Assembly (NCBI RefSeq): GCF_963678635.1
Contig: NC_087064.1
Location: forward strand, 22,368,509 to 22,432,508
Origin: Symsagittifera roscoffensis
Lineage: Eukaryota; Xenacoelomorpha; Acoela; Convolutidae
Length of the DNA: 64,000 nucleotides
Direction of reading: 5' to 3'
The stretch's first letter is position 1; every line of letters begins with the position of its first letter. The translations under genes and the position numbers were made by a program. The notes under the pieces were generated by a model that was not told the origin of the DNA, ran no database searches, and was given only the letters and a program-made list of their open reading frames with translations. Shown in pieces: positions 42,580-53,258 of this stretch.

Positions 42580-43900
42580 AAAAAAAAGAGTTCAGTTGCA
42601 AAATTGCGAATACTACCCGGATAAAAGGCTTTTCTATCATTTGTTTAGTTAATAAGAATCAATTTTAATTTACCAAAATGTGCTTTTTATATTAATGCCT
42701 CTATTCACTAAAGCAGATATTGATTGATTGATTCTTATTAAGACTATAAACTCTTTGAAAAATGACTACTTTTTGAATAATACTAGTCCAATTGCTCAGC
42801 TTTTTCAAAAAGCGGTAAGAACAGATAGTGTCGTTTTCAAGTTGAAATAAAACTGCAGGTGCAAATTAGAGACATAGGCTGATTTATTTGCCCTGACTCT
42901 TAGTTGGGACAATAAAGCGATCAGCACCGGTCTTTTACAAACCCTAAGATAACACTGTAAATTTTAAATTGGGTGCAAATTGAACATTTCTTCAAATCAA
43001 ACGAAACAAACAAACATTTTACCAGATATCAAGGAAAGTTTCAGATGCTGATGGAAAAGGTTCCTGATTAAAAGGAAGATGAAGGAAAGCAAACAAGCAA
43101 ACTTATTATGATAGTCATGTCCAGTTTGTGTCAGAATGTCGAGCTGAATAAACAAAGGCTCGACATAAACACCGAGCTGAATAAACACCGAGCTGAATAA
43201 ACACCGGCTGTGTCAAAATTAGAAAACAGTTGAAACTGACTGAAAAATAGAAAATTTTCCGGGTACTTTTATTCTTTTGAAACTTCTTCACCAAAAAATC
43301 GAGTTCAGGAAACTTTTACAAAATCATTTATCCCGAAAAAAAATCTTGCCAACAAAAACAAGACTGGGACTAGAGGGAGTTGAAATAAAACAACTCAACG
43401 GTACTGCAAAAACCAGATGAGCGAAGACGAAATTGAAGAGCAAACCGGAAATTAGGAGGAATCAGTTAGTTCATTTAGTAAAGCATAATTAAAAAACTAA
43501 GCTTAGAAAACTCCACATCCCATTGAGATTTTGTTAACCGTTGATTAGCTGTTCAACCCATCTATTTTTGAAGTTTTTTAAAGCCTATCTAGTGACTTAA
43601 ATTTAAACCATTAACCTTGTGATTGATTTATATATGCTGACTTAACTACAACTCCGATCGATAACGATCAAAGTACAAAAAACGGCAAGATTTATAGGAT
43701 AAACAGGATAAAATACTTAAGAGACAAGAGAGGCTACAGGAAAGCATTTGCACCGCTCAGTAAAACTGGCGCGACCAGTGAGGCTTTCATGACGAACAAA
43801 TTTTTACTGACAAAAGCAGCAGTCGGCATTTTGCCTAAATTATCAACGCGCTCTTCTTTAACGAGGATGTTATAAACATCCGCTTCTCGACTTCACCAAA
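42580..43900. repeat. Dispersed ~1.3-kb repeat, copy B
   Basis: This is a diverged copy of 37750-39043 in the same orientation. It also contains a local tandem repeat of gagctgaataaacacc (about 43141-43206). Confidence 0.75.
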
Positions 43901-43919
43901 ACAGGATTCGTTTCTAAAT

Positions 43920-44694
43920 AACCAAAAAAAGTGCCTTTTGAATGATTGCCTCTATTCGTCAAATCAGATTTTGACTGATTTACTCTTATTAGGTCTATAA
44001 TTTCTTGTTATGAAAAATGAGTACCTTTTGATTACCAGTCCAATTTTTCACATTTTTCATGCTTAGTATTTTCAAAGAGCGTTAAAAAAGATAAAGTCGT
44101 TTTCAAGTTGAAATCTAACAAAGTTGCAGCTTTAACTTGGAGACATATGATCTGACTGATTTCTTTGTTCTGACTTAATAATTGGGACAAAAAAGCAATC
44201 AGCACCTGTCTTTTACAAACTCTCAATAAAAACTCTGAAAATAAAATCAGGTGCAAAATGAACATTAGTTCTAATCAAACGAAACAAATAAACATTTTAT
44301 CTGTAGCGTAGGAAAAATGCAGATACTGATGAAAAAGGTTAAATCTGATTAAACAGAAGATGAAGCTAGCAAACAAGCAAACCTATGATAATAGTCAGGT
44401 CCAGCTTTTGTCAGAATTTTCAACTGAAGAAAACCGGCCGGATTCTCAGATGGCTCGAAACATTAGAAAAAAAGCTGAAACTATTTGAAAAAGCGAAAAA
44501 TTTTTGAGTATTTTTATTCTTTTACAAATAATTCATTGCCAAAAATTCGAGCTAAGGAAACTTCAAAAAAAATAATATTTTATCCCGAAAAACAATCTTG
44601 CCAACAAAAAGAAGACCAAAACTAGAGTGAACTAGAAGCAAGGCGACTCAACTGGACTGAGTAAACAACAGAAGAGCCAACACGAAACTGGACG
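43920..44694. repeat. Dispersed repeat, copy C (partial)
   Basis: This partial third copy directly follows copy B head to tail. It matches the central blocks (gggacaa.aaagc.atcagcacc, caatcttgccaacaaaaag) but lacks the last ~350 bp of A and B. Confidence 0.65.
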
Positions 44695-45208
44695 GGCTCA
44701 AATTGCCGCTTACAACAAAACTTGTTGATCGAAACTTGTTGGTCAAAGGAGCCTTGATTCCGAATCCACTGAAGTTCCCATTCTGCAAGATAAACTTCCA
44801 CATCTGCAGCCAATCAAACATTGATATTGAATTAATCCATTATGATGGCAGCCGTTAGAGTGCCGGGTTGCTCTGGGCTGAATACGAGACTCTTCTTCCA
44901 GATAATTCTCACGCTTCGATTAATCACTTTAAATCGCTGGCAAAGCGCAAAGATAGACTTGAACCTCAAAAATCAATTTTGAGGTTCAAAAAACGCTTCG
45001 AATATCGGTGGCGATTTAGAGAGGGGTTGCGTAGCCCCGGTTAGCCTACACCGCTCAAAAACAAACATCGTACCGGGAATGGTACGTTTTGAACCCAAAC
45101 AAACCGGTTTTGAACGAAAAGTTTCGGCGCGCTTTGAACGGTGAGTTAAAAGTTCACGGGAAGCCGCTGTATAGCTCCATTCTTGTCGGCCCTGGTCATC
45201 TGTAAAAC
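44695..45208. other. Sequence between repeat C and the BEL/Pao remnant
   Basis: No motif was identified. GC content rises after about 44850, so it is probably the upstream part of the BEL/Pao element, decayed beyond recognition. Confidence 0.35.
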
Positions 45209-47204
45209 TTGATTGTTCTAATGGTCTTCCAACAGCTTAAGTACGCAGTATCCACTGACGTCGAAGGAATGTTTAAGCAGGCCGGACAGCTAGATTGCGA
45301 TCAATCAATTTCTTACCTATTTCTTACCACTCCGAACATTCCAAAAACGGCATCGCAGGATTTCGGTCTCAACTGGGATCATATCACCGATACGTTGGTT
45401 GTTAGCCAAGGAGTTAACCACAAAATCAAAGACTGTTACATAGCGATCGGTTTTTAGGTTTGTGACGACGTGTTCGACCCAGTAGGTTTTGTCGCTCCGT
45501 ATACTGTGCGGGACCCTAATTATTTGCAGATACTTATCTGGCCATTGAAGGGTCAGCAGTGGGACGACCCACTACCAAACGAGTTGCACCGCAGATTCAT
45601 TGAATGGCTCTCGGATTTGGCACTTTTAGGTTAGCTCACGATCCCTCGTTCCTATTTTGATTTTCCAGTGGATGAGCGTGAACTGCTTATGTACTATGAC
45701 AGCTCGCAGGATGTGTTTTGTTCTGTTCAGAAAAACGCCATATCCGAATGTCAACTTGCGCTCGTCGTCGGCAAAACAAGAGTAGCCCCAATGAAGATGC
45801 TCTAAGTTGGAACTTCAAGCTGCGCTTGTTGCTATTCGTCTAAATGATGATCTCGAAACAGCTCTGACATCGCGCATTTTTAATTGTTTGCGGACTGACA
45901 GCACATTCCTTCAATAGTTTCAGTGGTTGAACTCGATATGTAAGAAACAGCCCGTGTTTCTTACTAATCGGAATTTCCGGAGTGGACATCAGTTGACCAA
46001 TATTTTAACGTCTCTAGTGGTGACAACCCCGCTGAGAGAGGAACTGCAGGTGTTAATTCCTGACGAGTCCCTGGAGCAGAGTAGGTGGTTTAACGGCCCT
46101 TCGTTCTGAAAAACTTCGGTTGTGCCATTCAACCTAAATAGAGAAGCTACCGAGAAAAAACGCGTCGATGGTAAGGTCTACAATCTGAATGAGGGTTTAG
46201 AGGTCTCTTCAATTTTCTGTGCACTGCAGTTTTGTCTGATTTTCCCCTTTCTTGCGACGAAAATAGCACGTTTTCCGAGATAAAGCGCGTGATCGCATAT
46301 ATTTATGCTGAGACTCTTAGCAAAACATCGTCATTTCAGAACGTCGGATAAGGCCATAATCGACCCATGGGAATTTGATACCGCTGAAGAAAAACTTCTT
46401 CCGATTTCTCAGTTAGAGTCGTTCCCAGTCGAAAGTAAGCAATAGGCTGCAGAAAACCATGTAAAAAAGTCGAGCCGTATATCATCATATTCTCCTTTTA
46501 TCGGACCGAACGGTTCGGTTACATTTAGCGGCCGTATTTAACGTCTCTCCGCAACCGCTTTCGAAACCCGTCCTACACTAAATGTGGAAAGCCGTCACCG
46601 ACTATTCCGATTGTTTCTCCGCTTTCTTGACCTTAAGCACAATCATCATTGCGTCGACTAACCTCCGTTCCGTCATTCATCGGCAATTTGTACTGCGATT
46701 GAGATCTTCCTTAAGAACTATTGAAACGGAGCGTGTACGCTGTAGAAAAATCGTTACGTCGATGATGTCTGATCCTCCCGAAGAGCTTAGGTTACCGCCA
46801 GCCGCCGTTCCCAAACTGCGGAGTCGACTTTTTTTCGTCCATTTTCATTTAGCTATTCGAAGATCTTCAAAGATACGGTGGAGATTCTATTTAAGTGTTT
46901 AACGACGCGAGCAATTCACATGGAGTTGGTTCCATCCATAGAAACAAGTTCAGGCGTGGTGGCTATCAAGCACTTCATCTCTAGGCAAGGAACACCCTCG
47001 GTAATTTGGTCGGAAAATGGCAACAACTTCGTAGGAGCTGAAAAAGCTTCTGATTTGCAAGCAAAAAATGGAACGCAAAAGTTCCATAGACATTTGTGCA
47101 CAAAGGCATTAAGTAGAAGTATAATACACCAAGTGCGCCATATCAAAGTGGAGCATGGGAACGAATGGTTCGCAGATGTAAGCTCTTGTTTTACTCGACC
47201 CTAG
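45209..47204 (+). pseudogene. Decayed BEL/Pao pol (RT, RNase H, integrase)
   Basis: Fragments in BEL/Pao order on the plus strand: RT around 45230-45460 (STDVEGMFKQ, GLNWDHITDTLVV); the conserved connector at 45475-45660 (VFDPVGFVAPYTVR, GQQWDDPLPNEL, LTIPRSYF); RNase H-like pieces to 45950 (YYDSSQDVF, LQAALVAIRL); and an integrase core at 46878-47040 (TTRAIHMELVPS, FISRQGTPSVIWSENG.NFVGAE, where the second catalytic Asp has become Glu). Several stops and frame shifts make it non-functional. No LTRs were found. Confidence 0.85.
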
Positions 47205-47733
47205 AGTAAGTTGAAAGTTCCCTTAACGCCCGTCCGCTCACTGCCGTTTCCAACTATCCCAGTAGTCTCGAGGCTTGGGCGCCAAATCTTCTCTTCTTGT
47301 TCTACTAGAAATTTACTAGAAAGTAAATTGCACTAAAAAGACCAAAAAAATACAAAAGAGTTTTAAACGGTTTTAAAGTCTTTCTTTTTCAAAACCACTT
47401 ACTACCACTCAATCCTACGCCCAGAGAGAAGAAGAGCTCGTGTATTAAAAAGAAGATTATATTGATGATGAAACCCATTCATATGTACAAAATGCGGAGG
47501 CAACTTCGACTGATTCAGAGAAAAGTAATGAACCACGCTATACGGCAGAAAAATCAGTTTGAGTTCAAAAAAGTTGAGCTTTTGAAAACTTTAATAATCG
47601 CAAGCATGAAGCTCAATCTTTAGTTAGATCTATACTCAAAATGGTTTTGGGTGATCAAGTTCCTCCAAAATCAGAATTTACTCGAGTTTTCGTCTTATGC
47701 GTATAAATTAAAGAACTAATTAAACTGCACGAT
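47205..47733. other. Gap between BEL/Pao remnant and otopetrin gene
   Basis: No coding region is supported. The right part should be the 3' untranslated region of the minus-strand otopetrin gene. Confidence 0.4.
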
Positions 47734-50166
47734 TCAATCGTATGAGTATTGACACACATTTAGAAGAGACGAAGTAGATACAAATCTGAAGAAAATAGCA
47801 AAAGCGCTGCTTACTAACATTGCCATAGTCCAAACAAATGATCGTGCGTGATGCTGCACAGAAAAGAACATATGAGCGCGACCAGGTTGGACTCCTGTCG
47901 GAATCATCCAATCAGAGATGCCTGATTCGGATGTCTCGTGACCGGATGATGTAACAGCAGGACTCAATGTTATGAACTGGATCACATTCAACATCCACAA
48001 AGATAAATTCAAAAGTGACATGGATAACACTGAGCCCCGGCTGTTAGAAAACTGCTGCAGTTGTCTGTGTTGTCGAATCGGCACGCGGCGCAAGGCGTCA
48101 AACAAAAAGACTACTTGCGCGATCGCCTGGAGAATATTGCAAATAGAAGTCAGGATAGAGAGATAGGTGTGAAAGTTGGATTCAAAATGGGGTTGCATGT
48201 CGAAGAAATGTCTGCCGACTGCCGAATAAATTGCAGCTAGGTCGTATAGTATAACAAACAGAATTGAGGTAACCAGGAGGGGTTGATCGACTACACTGTG
48301 ACTCCATGGTTTTGACTCGTGCTTCGATAAAGAAAACCAGCATTTAAGAAGTGATAGACATAAGGTTGTCAGAATGATAAGTGCATAAACATTGTGCACT
48401 CCAAATAATGCCAAATTCCAAGTTTTTTCCTCACTGGACGTGGCTCCGCTGGCATCTAATGATGTGAATGCTATTGTGTACATCAAGAGACTCAGAGTGA
48501 CGCTCAAATTGACACTTCCGCAAACAAGTCCCACACTTGTGCGTCTACACGATACTACTTTCGACTTCTGACTGAACCCGTAACTCAAGTATCCGGGTCC
48601 CAGCTGTCGTCTTCGAAAATTCCGACTGCCAAACTTTCGGTTCATGTTCGTCCAAAGGAGGACAAGAAAAGCTATAGAGATAAAGGTAAAATGCACGAAT
48701 GCGATATAGACATAAGGATAAATCACTTGGTCTATTCGGATAAATTTAACCACCACAAACGAACCATCGGTGCAATTTTTTAACTGGTCTAAATTGAACG
48801 CAACCCGGTTTATATCTTCTGGTAATGAAGAAAGAGAAAATTGACCATGTGTCGAGTTGATCTCTTGCGCGTAACTGGAATTTCCAGCAGCATTAGATGA
48901 GCTATCAACTAATTCGAGCATTGTTGTTGTACTGTTCGGGTCATTGTTCCATGACGGTACACGGAGCTTCACATTAGCCACCGTTTCCAAAGCTAGGAAT
49001 GACAGCAAGCCAAGACAGACGTGCATAATAGCAGAACGAGCAATCAATTTGGGCTTGCTAATTTGGGTTTTTGAGTTAATTATAAGGAAGTAAATTAAAA
49101 GTAAAAAGAAAACAATTAATACGAAGAAATGCGTAGCCGGTAAAAGACTCTCCATCAAACATCCACTTGCAATTAAGGCAATCAAATGCGGAACTAAACG
49201 CACGGTGCATCCCAGAATCGCCACAAATCCGAAAACTGGAATGCTCAATTTCAGCAGGTTATTGCATTGTCTTTCATCTTTGGTGGTCACACTTTTACCA
49301 GTGGCTGAGATTTTAGACAGGGACCGGTAATAACAGAATAAGTATATTAGGCTGACTAATGCAATCACAATTATCACAAAGCAGAACATATTTAGATAGA
49401 CTTCTAGAACTAACAGTGGTCGCCAAAGATGCCAGCAGAATACATTGCAGCCAACACATAGCACGATAATAAAATAAAGAACGCTGAAGATTCTGCCGAC
49501 GTTATCGCTGCAATATCTTTTATCATAGTCTTCCGCTTCTTCGATCGTATTGTCGTTGAGCAAATCTTGTAATGATTTTCTAGCCGTGCCAAACCTGTCA
49601 GGATTTGGAAACAAAATAGGATTACGCGTCAGTGAACTAACGTTCGATCCTGGGATAAAACCACCATCATTTTGCATTCTGGTAACTCTGCCTGTTGTTG
49701 CAAACCCAGACATGTAGTTAGAGTTGGGATGCATTATTGGTTGCAGCGAAGTTTCTTGGAGTATGTTGTCGGCCGAGAACTGTCGGGTCATTCCTGTGTT
49801 TGCTCCAACATGCCTTCCCAAACCTATCGTTCCCATTCCACTATCACGTTGCGGATCATTAATGAACTGTGAGTTTGGGTTTACGATCATTGGAACACCA
49901 CCTTGATTGGGCATATTCGGAGGCTGTGGAGCAGGTTTCCGGGGAATACGTACACCATCGCGGTCATAGGCCCCGTCACAGTCAGCTTCTCTGCGAGGGC
50001 TCCCTAACGCAGCGTTGCTAGGCGACGACGGTGGAGATGGCCACATGTCGCTACCAGTTTGCCTCTTGCTTGCATTTTCGCTAGGAGGCCTGGGTAAAAA
50101 TGGTTCCACGGACTCTTCTATTTCACTCTGAGCCGCTGCAATATGGTTCGCACCTCCTCCATACAT
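47734..50166 (-). CDS. Otopetrin-family proton channel, 810 aa
   Basis: I chose the ATG at 50166 because the frame is closed by a TAA at 50188-50190 and the earlier codon is GTG. Residues 1-210 are a Pro/Ser/Asn-rich cytosolic tail. Twelve hydrophobic segments follow, in two groups of six: about 226-250, 255-280, 305-332, 345-365, 378-400, 480-507, 545-570, 582-612, 628-651, 667-690, 712-733 and 775-800. The loop between segments 5 and 6 has several NXS/T sites. Family hallmarks in the second half include ICNILQAIAQVVFLFDALRR, LLNLSLWMLNVIQF and the terminal IFFRFVST motif. Otopetrins are dimeric proton-selective channels of the plasma membrane with roles in sour/acid sensing and otolith or calcified-structure formation. 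It is a single exon with no disruption and appears intact; which otopetrin paralogue it is cannot be told. Confidence 0.85.
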   Translation of the reverse strand: MYGGGANHIAAAQSEIEESVEPFLPRPPSENASKRQTGSDMWPSPPSSPSNAALGSPRREADCDGAYDRDGVRIPRKPAPQPPNMPNQGGVPMIVNPNSQFINDPQRDSGMGTIGLGRHVGANTGMTRQFSADNILQETSLQPIMHPNSNYMSGFATTGRVTRMQNDGGFIPGSNVSSLTRNPILFPNPDRFGTARKSLQDLLNDNTIEEAEDYDKRYCSDNVGRIFSVLYFIIVLCVGCNVFCWHLWRPLLVLEVYLNMFCFVIIVIALVSLIYLFCYYRSLSKISATGKSVTTKDERQCNNLLKLSIPVFGFVAILGCTVRLVPHLIALIASGCLMESLLPATHFFVLIVFFLLLIYFLIINSKTQISKPKLIARSAIMHVCLGLLSFLALETVANVKLRVPSWNNDPNSTTTMLELVDSSSNAAGNSSYAQEINSTHGQFSLSSLPEDINRVAFNLDQLKNCTDGSFVVVKFIRIDQVIYPYVYIAFVHFTFISIAFLVLLWTNMNRKFGSRNFRRRQLGPGYLSYGFSQKSKVVSCRRTSVGLVCGSVNLSVTLSLLMYTIAFTSLDASGATSSEEKTWNLALFGVHNVYALIILTTLCLSLLKCWFSLSKHESKPWSHSVVDQPLLVTSILFVILYDLAAIYSAVGRHFFDMQPHFESNFHTYLSILTSICNILQAIAQVVFLFDALRRVPIRQHRQLQQFSNSRGSVLSMSLLNLSLWMLNVIQFITLSPAVTSSGHETSESGISDWMIPTGVQPGRAHMFFSVQHHARSFVWTMAMLVSSAFAIFFRFVSTSSLLNVCQYSYD

Positions 50167-50423
50167 GCTTATAGCATCAAGAGGCACTTAAGGCCAAGTT
50201 GAGAAAACTACGCGTCAATGCTATTATCTGAAACCAAACAGGATACTTGCTACGACGCTACATTCCAACTTTTAGCAATTTTCCGTTCCTTATGAAAGTT
50301 ACTGCAATTTTTCGAGATTGAACACGAACAGAAAAACTTACGTCTTTACCATTGCAGCCCTCAAGTAAAATATAGTCCATCCCCAATAATAGTTAAGCCA
50401 CGGTGTGGTTGGATGTAGTTTTT
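50167..50423. other. Otopetrin upstream region
   Basis: About 260 bp between the otopetrin start and the tandem duplication. It probably holds the promoter and 5' UTR; no motif stands out. Confidence 0.4.
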
Positions 50424-50530
50424 TGTTAGTAGGCTGGATACACTATAATTAAAAAGATTTTAAAGTCAGCTTTAAAAAATAAAAAAAACTCTTTTATAAA
50501 ATTTTATTTGATGGGCCAAAAAGGTTTCAG

Positions 50531-50740
50531 TCATCTTTTCGTACTTTTTGTATTTTCTGCCATGCAAACTTTGAATGCCTTTAGTTCGTCCTGACATTTC
50601 CTCCAATCATTTTTCTCAGCCATGCACTCCAGCGTAGACAAATGTGATTCTAAGCAACCCGACCTTTTAATTAATGCATCAAGTGGATCTTCCTCGTCGT
50701 CAGTTAGAGTTGGTTTCAAAGTTTTTTTAGAGCTGGACAT
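50531..50740 (-). CDS. COA4: COA4 (CHCHD8), cytochrome c oxidase assembly factor, 69 aa
   Basis: The ATG at 50740 gives 69 residues; an upstream GTG in frame is not needed. The protein has an acidic N-terminus (DDEEDPLDALIKRSGC) and a perfect twin CX9C motif: C29-X9-C39 and C49-X9-C59, forming two disulfide-linked helices. The sequence around it (ECMAEKNDWRKCQ) is distinctive for COA4. The protein is imported into the mitochondrial intermembrane space through the Mia40/CHCHD4 pathway and takes part in cytochrome c oxidase biogenesis. It is slightly shorter than the ~87-residue vertebrate form. It lies 364 bp downstream of the otopetrin start on the same strand and belongs to a tandem duplication whose other copy is dead. 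Confidence 0.9.
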   Translation of the reverse strand: MSSSKKTLKPTLTDDEEDPLDALIKRSGCLESHLSTLECMAEKNDWRKCQDELKAFKVCMAENTKSTKR

Positions 50741-50869
50741 AGCATCTGCAAAAACGCGACTTTTCAAAATTGATTTGTGTTTTGCGAAATACACCCCACT
50801 CAGAAAACATCAAACACTACTTTAACTCTTCCTCAGGAATCTCAACATACAAGGAGTGAATTTTGTTTT

Positions 50870-51351
50870 ATTTATTGATTTACCTCAATCAAAAATCTAT
50901 TATGCAGTCCAATTATCACACGATCGATTCCGGGTAGCTTTCTTGCCTTTTTTTCATTTAGTTTATCGGCTAATCGCTGCATCGTTTGCGTGTCTGTCGG
51001 AGCAGCGCCACCGGTACATCCGAAAATCAGCGGGCAGAAGCTACTCAACTACTCTTTCTTTAAAATTCTTTGATGATATTTGGAATTCTTCAGCGCTTCG
51101 TGATATTAGTATGTGTCTTTCAGCAGTTTTCGCAATGTTTTGGCATGGGTTAAAAATATTCACGTCGAAGAAAGAGCGGCTAATTCGTGAAACCCAGAGT
51201 CCGTTTGTCTCAATCGTGTCTCATCTTCAGGTGTAGTTGGATTGTGGACTAAGCTTTCGCATTGCAACGTCTCAACTTTCGGCTCTATCTCAGGTTCATG
51301 GCAAACCTCGTTCATGCTTTTGGCGAACTCGTCTCTAGTTTTTTTTTTCAT
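50870..51351 (-). pseudogene. Retroelement nuclease-like C-terminal fragment, copy 1
   Basis: The 51351-51160 frame (NEVCHEPEIEPKVETLQC, PTTPEDETRL) and further frame-shifted pieces down to about 50870 (a LADKLNEKKARKLPG-like segment) resemble the C-terminal region of animal retroelement polyproteins, which carries a PD-(D/E)XK-like nuclease fold. It is broken in this copy, with a deletion relative to copy 2 after the TRL segment. Confidence 0.5.
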
Positions 51352-51957
51352 TCTTATATGTGTGTTACCGCCCTTTGCACAGTGTAGGGCATGAGAAGGT
51401 TAAAATTTGCACCCCATGCACAGGTGAGTGAGGTTTTGGTCGGTTCCCATCCGTATCTTAAGAAAAAAACCATCTCTCTCTGAACGTTGTTTTTCTGAGG
51501 TTGAAGTTGTTTTTTCTGCTAGTGGCAGAGCATTGAGCCGGTGAAACATTCTATCCATCATTTTTTATTAAGGAAGTGTAAATGGTTTATTTTCTCTTGA
51601 TATGTTTTATCAGTTTTTAGTTTTTTGACTTTGAAATAAATTTTTTCTTGATGTGTAATTGCTGTAACAAGATCTTGAGATTGCAGCATAATACATTCAC
51701 CCGGGATACATACCAATGGAAAAAAAAAGCTAGATCCTAAAAGAACCTAAGTAAATGCAGAATACTGAGCTCCTGGCTGGGTCTCAGCATCCCCAGACGA
51801 CAAGGTCACTCCTGAAATCAGCGCTACAACTTTAATTGCTGTAACAAGGAGTGTTAGTAGGCTGGATACACTATAATCAAAAAGATTTTAAAGTCAGATT
51901 TAAAAAATAAACAAACTCTTTTATAAAATTTTATTTGATGGGCCAAAAAGGTTTCAG

Positions 51958-52167
51958 TCATCTTCTCGTACGTTTTGTATTTTCTGCCATGCAAACTTTG
52001 AATGCCTTTAGTTCGTCCTGACATTTCCTCCAATCATTTTTCTCAGCCATGCACTCCAGCGTAGACAAATGTGATTCTTAGCAACCCCACCTTTTAATTA
52101 ATGCTTCAAGTGGATCTTCCTCGTCGTCAGTTAGAGTTGGTTTCAAAGTTTTTTTAGAGCTGGACAT
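51958..52167 (-). pseudogene. COA4: COA4 duplicate with nonsense codon
   Basis: The same 210-bp reading frame as the intact gene, with the same start context. Codon 30, just after the first cysteine of the twin CX9C motif, is TAA (52080-52078) where the intact copy has TTA, and the Ser two codons before that cysteine has become Trp. The stop removes three of the four conserved cysteines, so no functional product is possible. The rest of the frame is otherwise preserved, so inactivation is recent. Confidence 0.88.
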
Positions 52168-52299
52168 AGCATCTGCAAAAACGCGACTTTCAAAATTGAT
52201 TTGTGTTTTGCGAAATACACCCCACTCAGAAAACATCAAACACTACTTTAACTCTTCCTCAGGAATCTCAACATACAAGGAGTGAATTTTGTTTTATTT

Positions 52300-52748
52300 A
52301 TTGATTTACCTCAATCAAAAACCTATTATGCAGTCCAATTATCACACGATCTATTCCGGGTAGCTTTCTTGCCTTTTTTTCATTTAGTTTATCGGCTAAT
52401 CGCTGCATCGTTTGCTTGTCTGTCGGAGCAGCGCCACCGGTACATCCAAAAATCAGCGGGCAGAAGTTACTCAACTACTCTTTCTTTAAAATTCTTTGCT
52501 GATAATTGGAATTCTTCAGCGCTTCGTGATATTAGTATGTGTCTTTCAGCAGTTTTCGCAATGTTTTGGCATGGGCTAAAAATATTCACGTCGAAGAAAG
52601 GGCGGCTAATTCGTGAAACCCAGAGCCCGTTTGCTTTAAGGTCAAGTCGTGCCTCATCTTCAGGAGTAGTTGGATTGTGGACAAAAATTTCGCATTGCAA
52701 CGTCTCAACTTTCGGCTCTATCTCAGGTTCATGGCAAACCTCGTTCAT
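52300..52748 (-). pseudogene. Retroelement nuclease-like C-terminal fragment, copy 2
   Basis: The frame 52748-52467 is longer than in unit 1: NEVCHEPEIEPKVETLQC, then ARLDLKANGLW, FFDVNIFSP and an NFKERVVE segment, then a stop. The homology continues in another frame to about 52310 (FGCTGGAAP, LADKLNEKKARKLPG). The order and the G-L-W / FFDV motifs fit the nuclease-like C-terminus seen in some animal retroelement proteins, with the Asp residues as candidate catalytic positions. Non-functional. Confidence 0.5.
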
Positions 52749-53258
52749 GAGTTTGGCGAACGCGTCTCTAGTTTTTTTTTCATTCTTATATGTGTGTTAC
52801 CGCCCTTTGAACAGTGTAGGGCATGAGAAGGTTAAAATTTGCACCCCATGCACAGGTGAGTGAGGTTTTCGTCGGTTCCCATCCGTATCTTAAGAAAAAA
52901 CCATCTCTCTCTGAACGTTGTTTTTCTGAGGTTGAAGTTTTTTTTTTGCTAGTGGCAGAGCATGGAGCCGGTTAAACATTCTATCCATCATTTTTTCTTA
53001 AGGAAGTGTAAATGGTTTATTTTCTCTTGATATGTTTTATCAGTTTTTAGTTTTTTGACTTTGAAATAAATTTTTTCTTGCTGTGTAATTGCTGTAACAA
53101 GATCTTGAGATTCCAGCATGTTACATTCACCCGGGATACATACCAATGGAAAAAAAGCTAGATCCTAAAAGAACCTAAGTAAATGCAGAATCGTGAGCTC
53201 CTGGCTGGGTCTCAGTATCCGCAGACTCCTGAAATCAGGGCTACAACTTTATTATTAT

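Larger units (their letters stand above)
50424..51852. repeat. COA4-containing tandem duplication, unit 1 (1,429 bp)
   Basis: The unit starts at gttagtaggctggatacac and is followed immediately by a second copy starting with the same bases at 51853. It carries COA4 and the retroelement fragment at 50870-51351. The copies differ by scattered substitutions and small indels. Confidence 0.9.
51853..53258. repeat. COA4-containing tandem duplication, unit 2
   Basis: This is a head-to-tail copy of 50424-51852; similarity ends near 53258 after a shared gggctacaacttta. It has small indels, for example a missing T in the run upstream of the COA4 start. Confidence 0.9.

Noticed and set aside
37750-43900. 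Repeats A and B as the two LTRs of one element around 39-42.5 kb
   Set aside because: The similarity extends through the putative PBS-like core in both copies, and no TG/CA ends or target-site duplication were found.
50741-50794. Longer COA4 starting at the upstream GTG
   Set aside because: A normal ATG at 50740 begins the family-like N-terminus, and non-ATG initiation is not needed in a eukaryotic gene.
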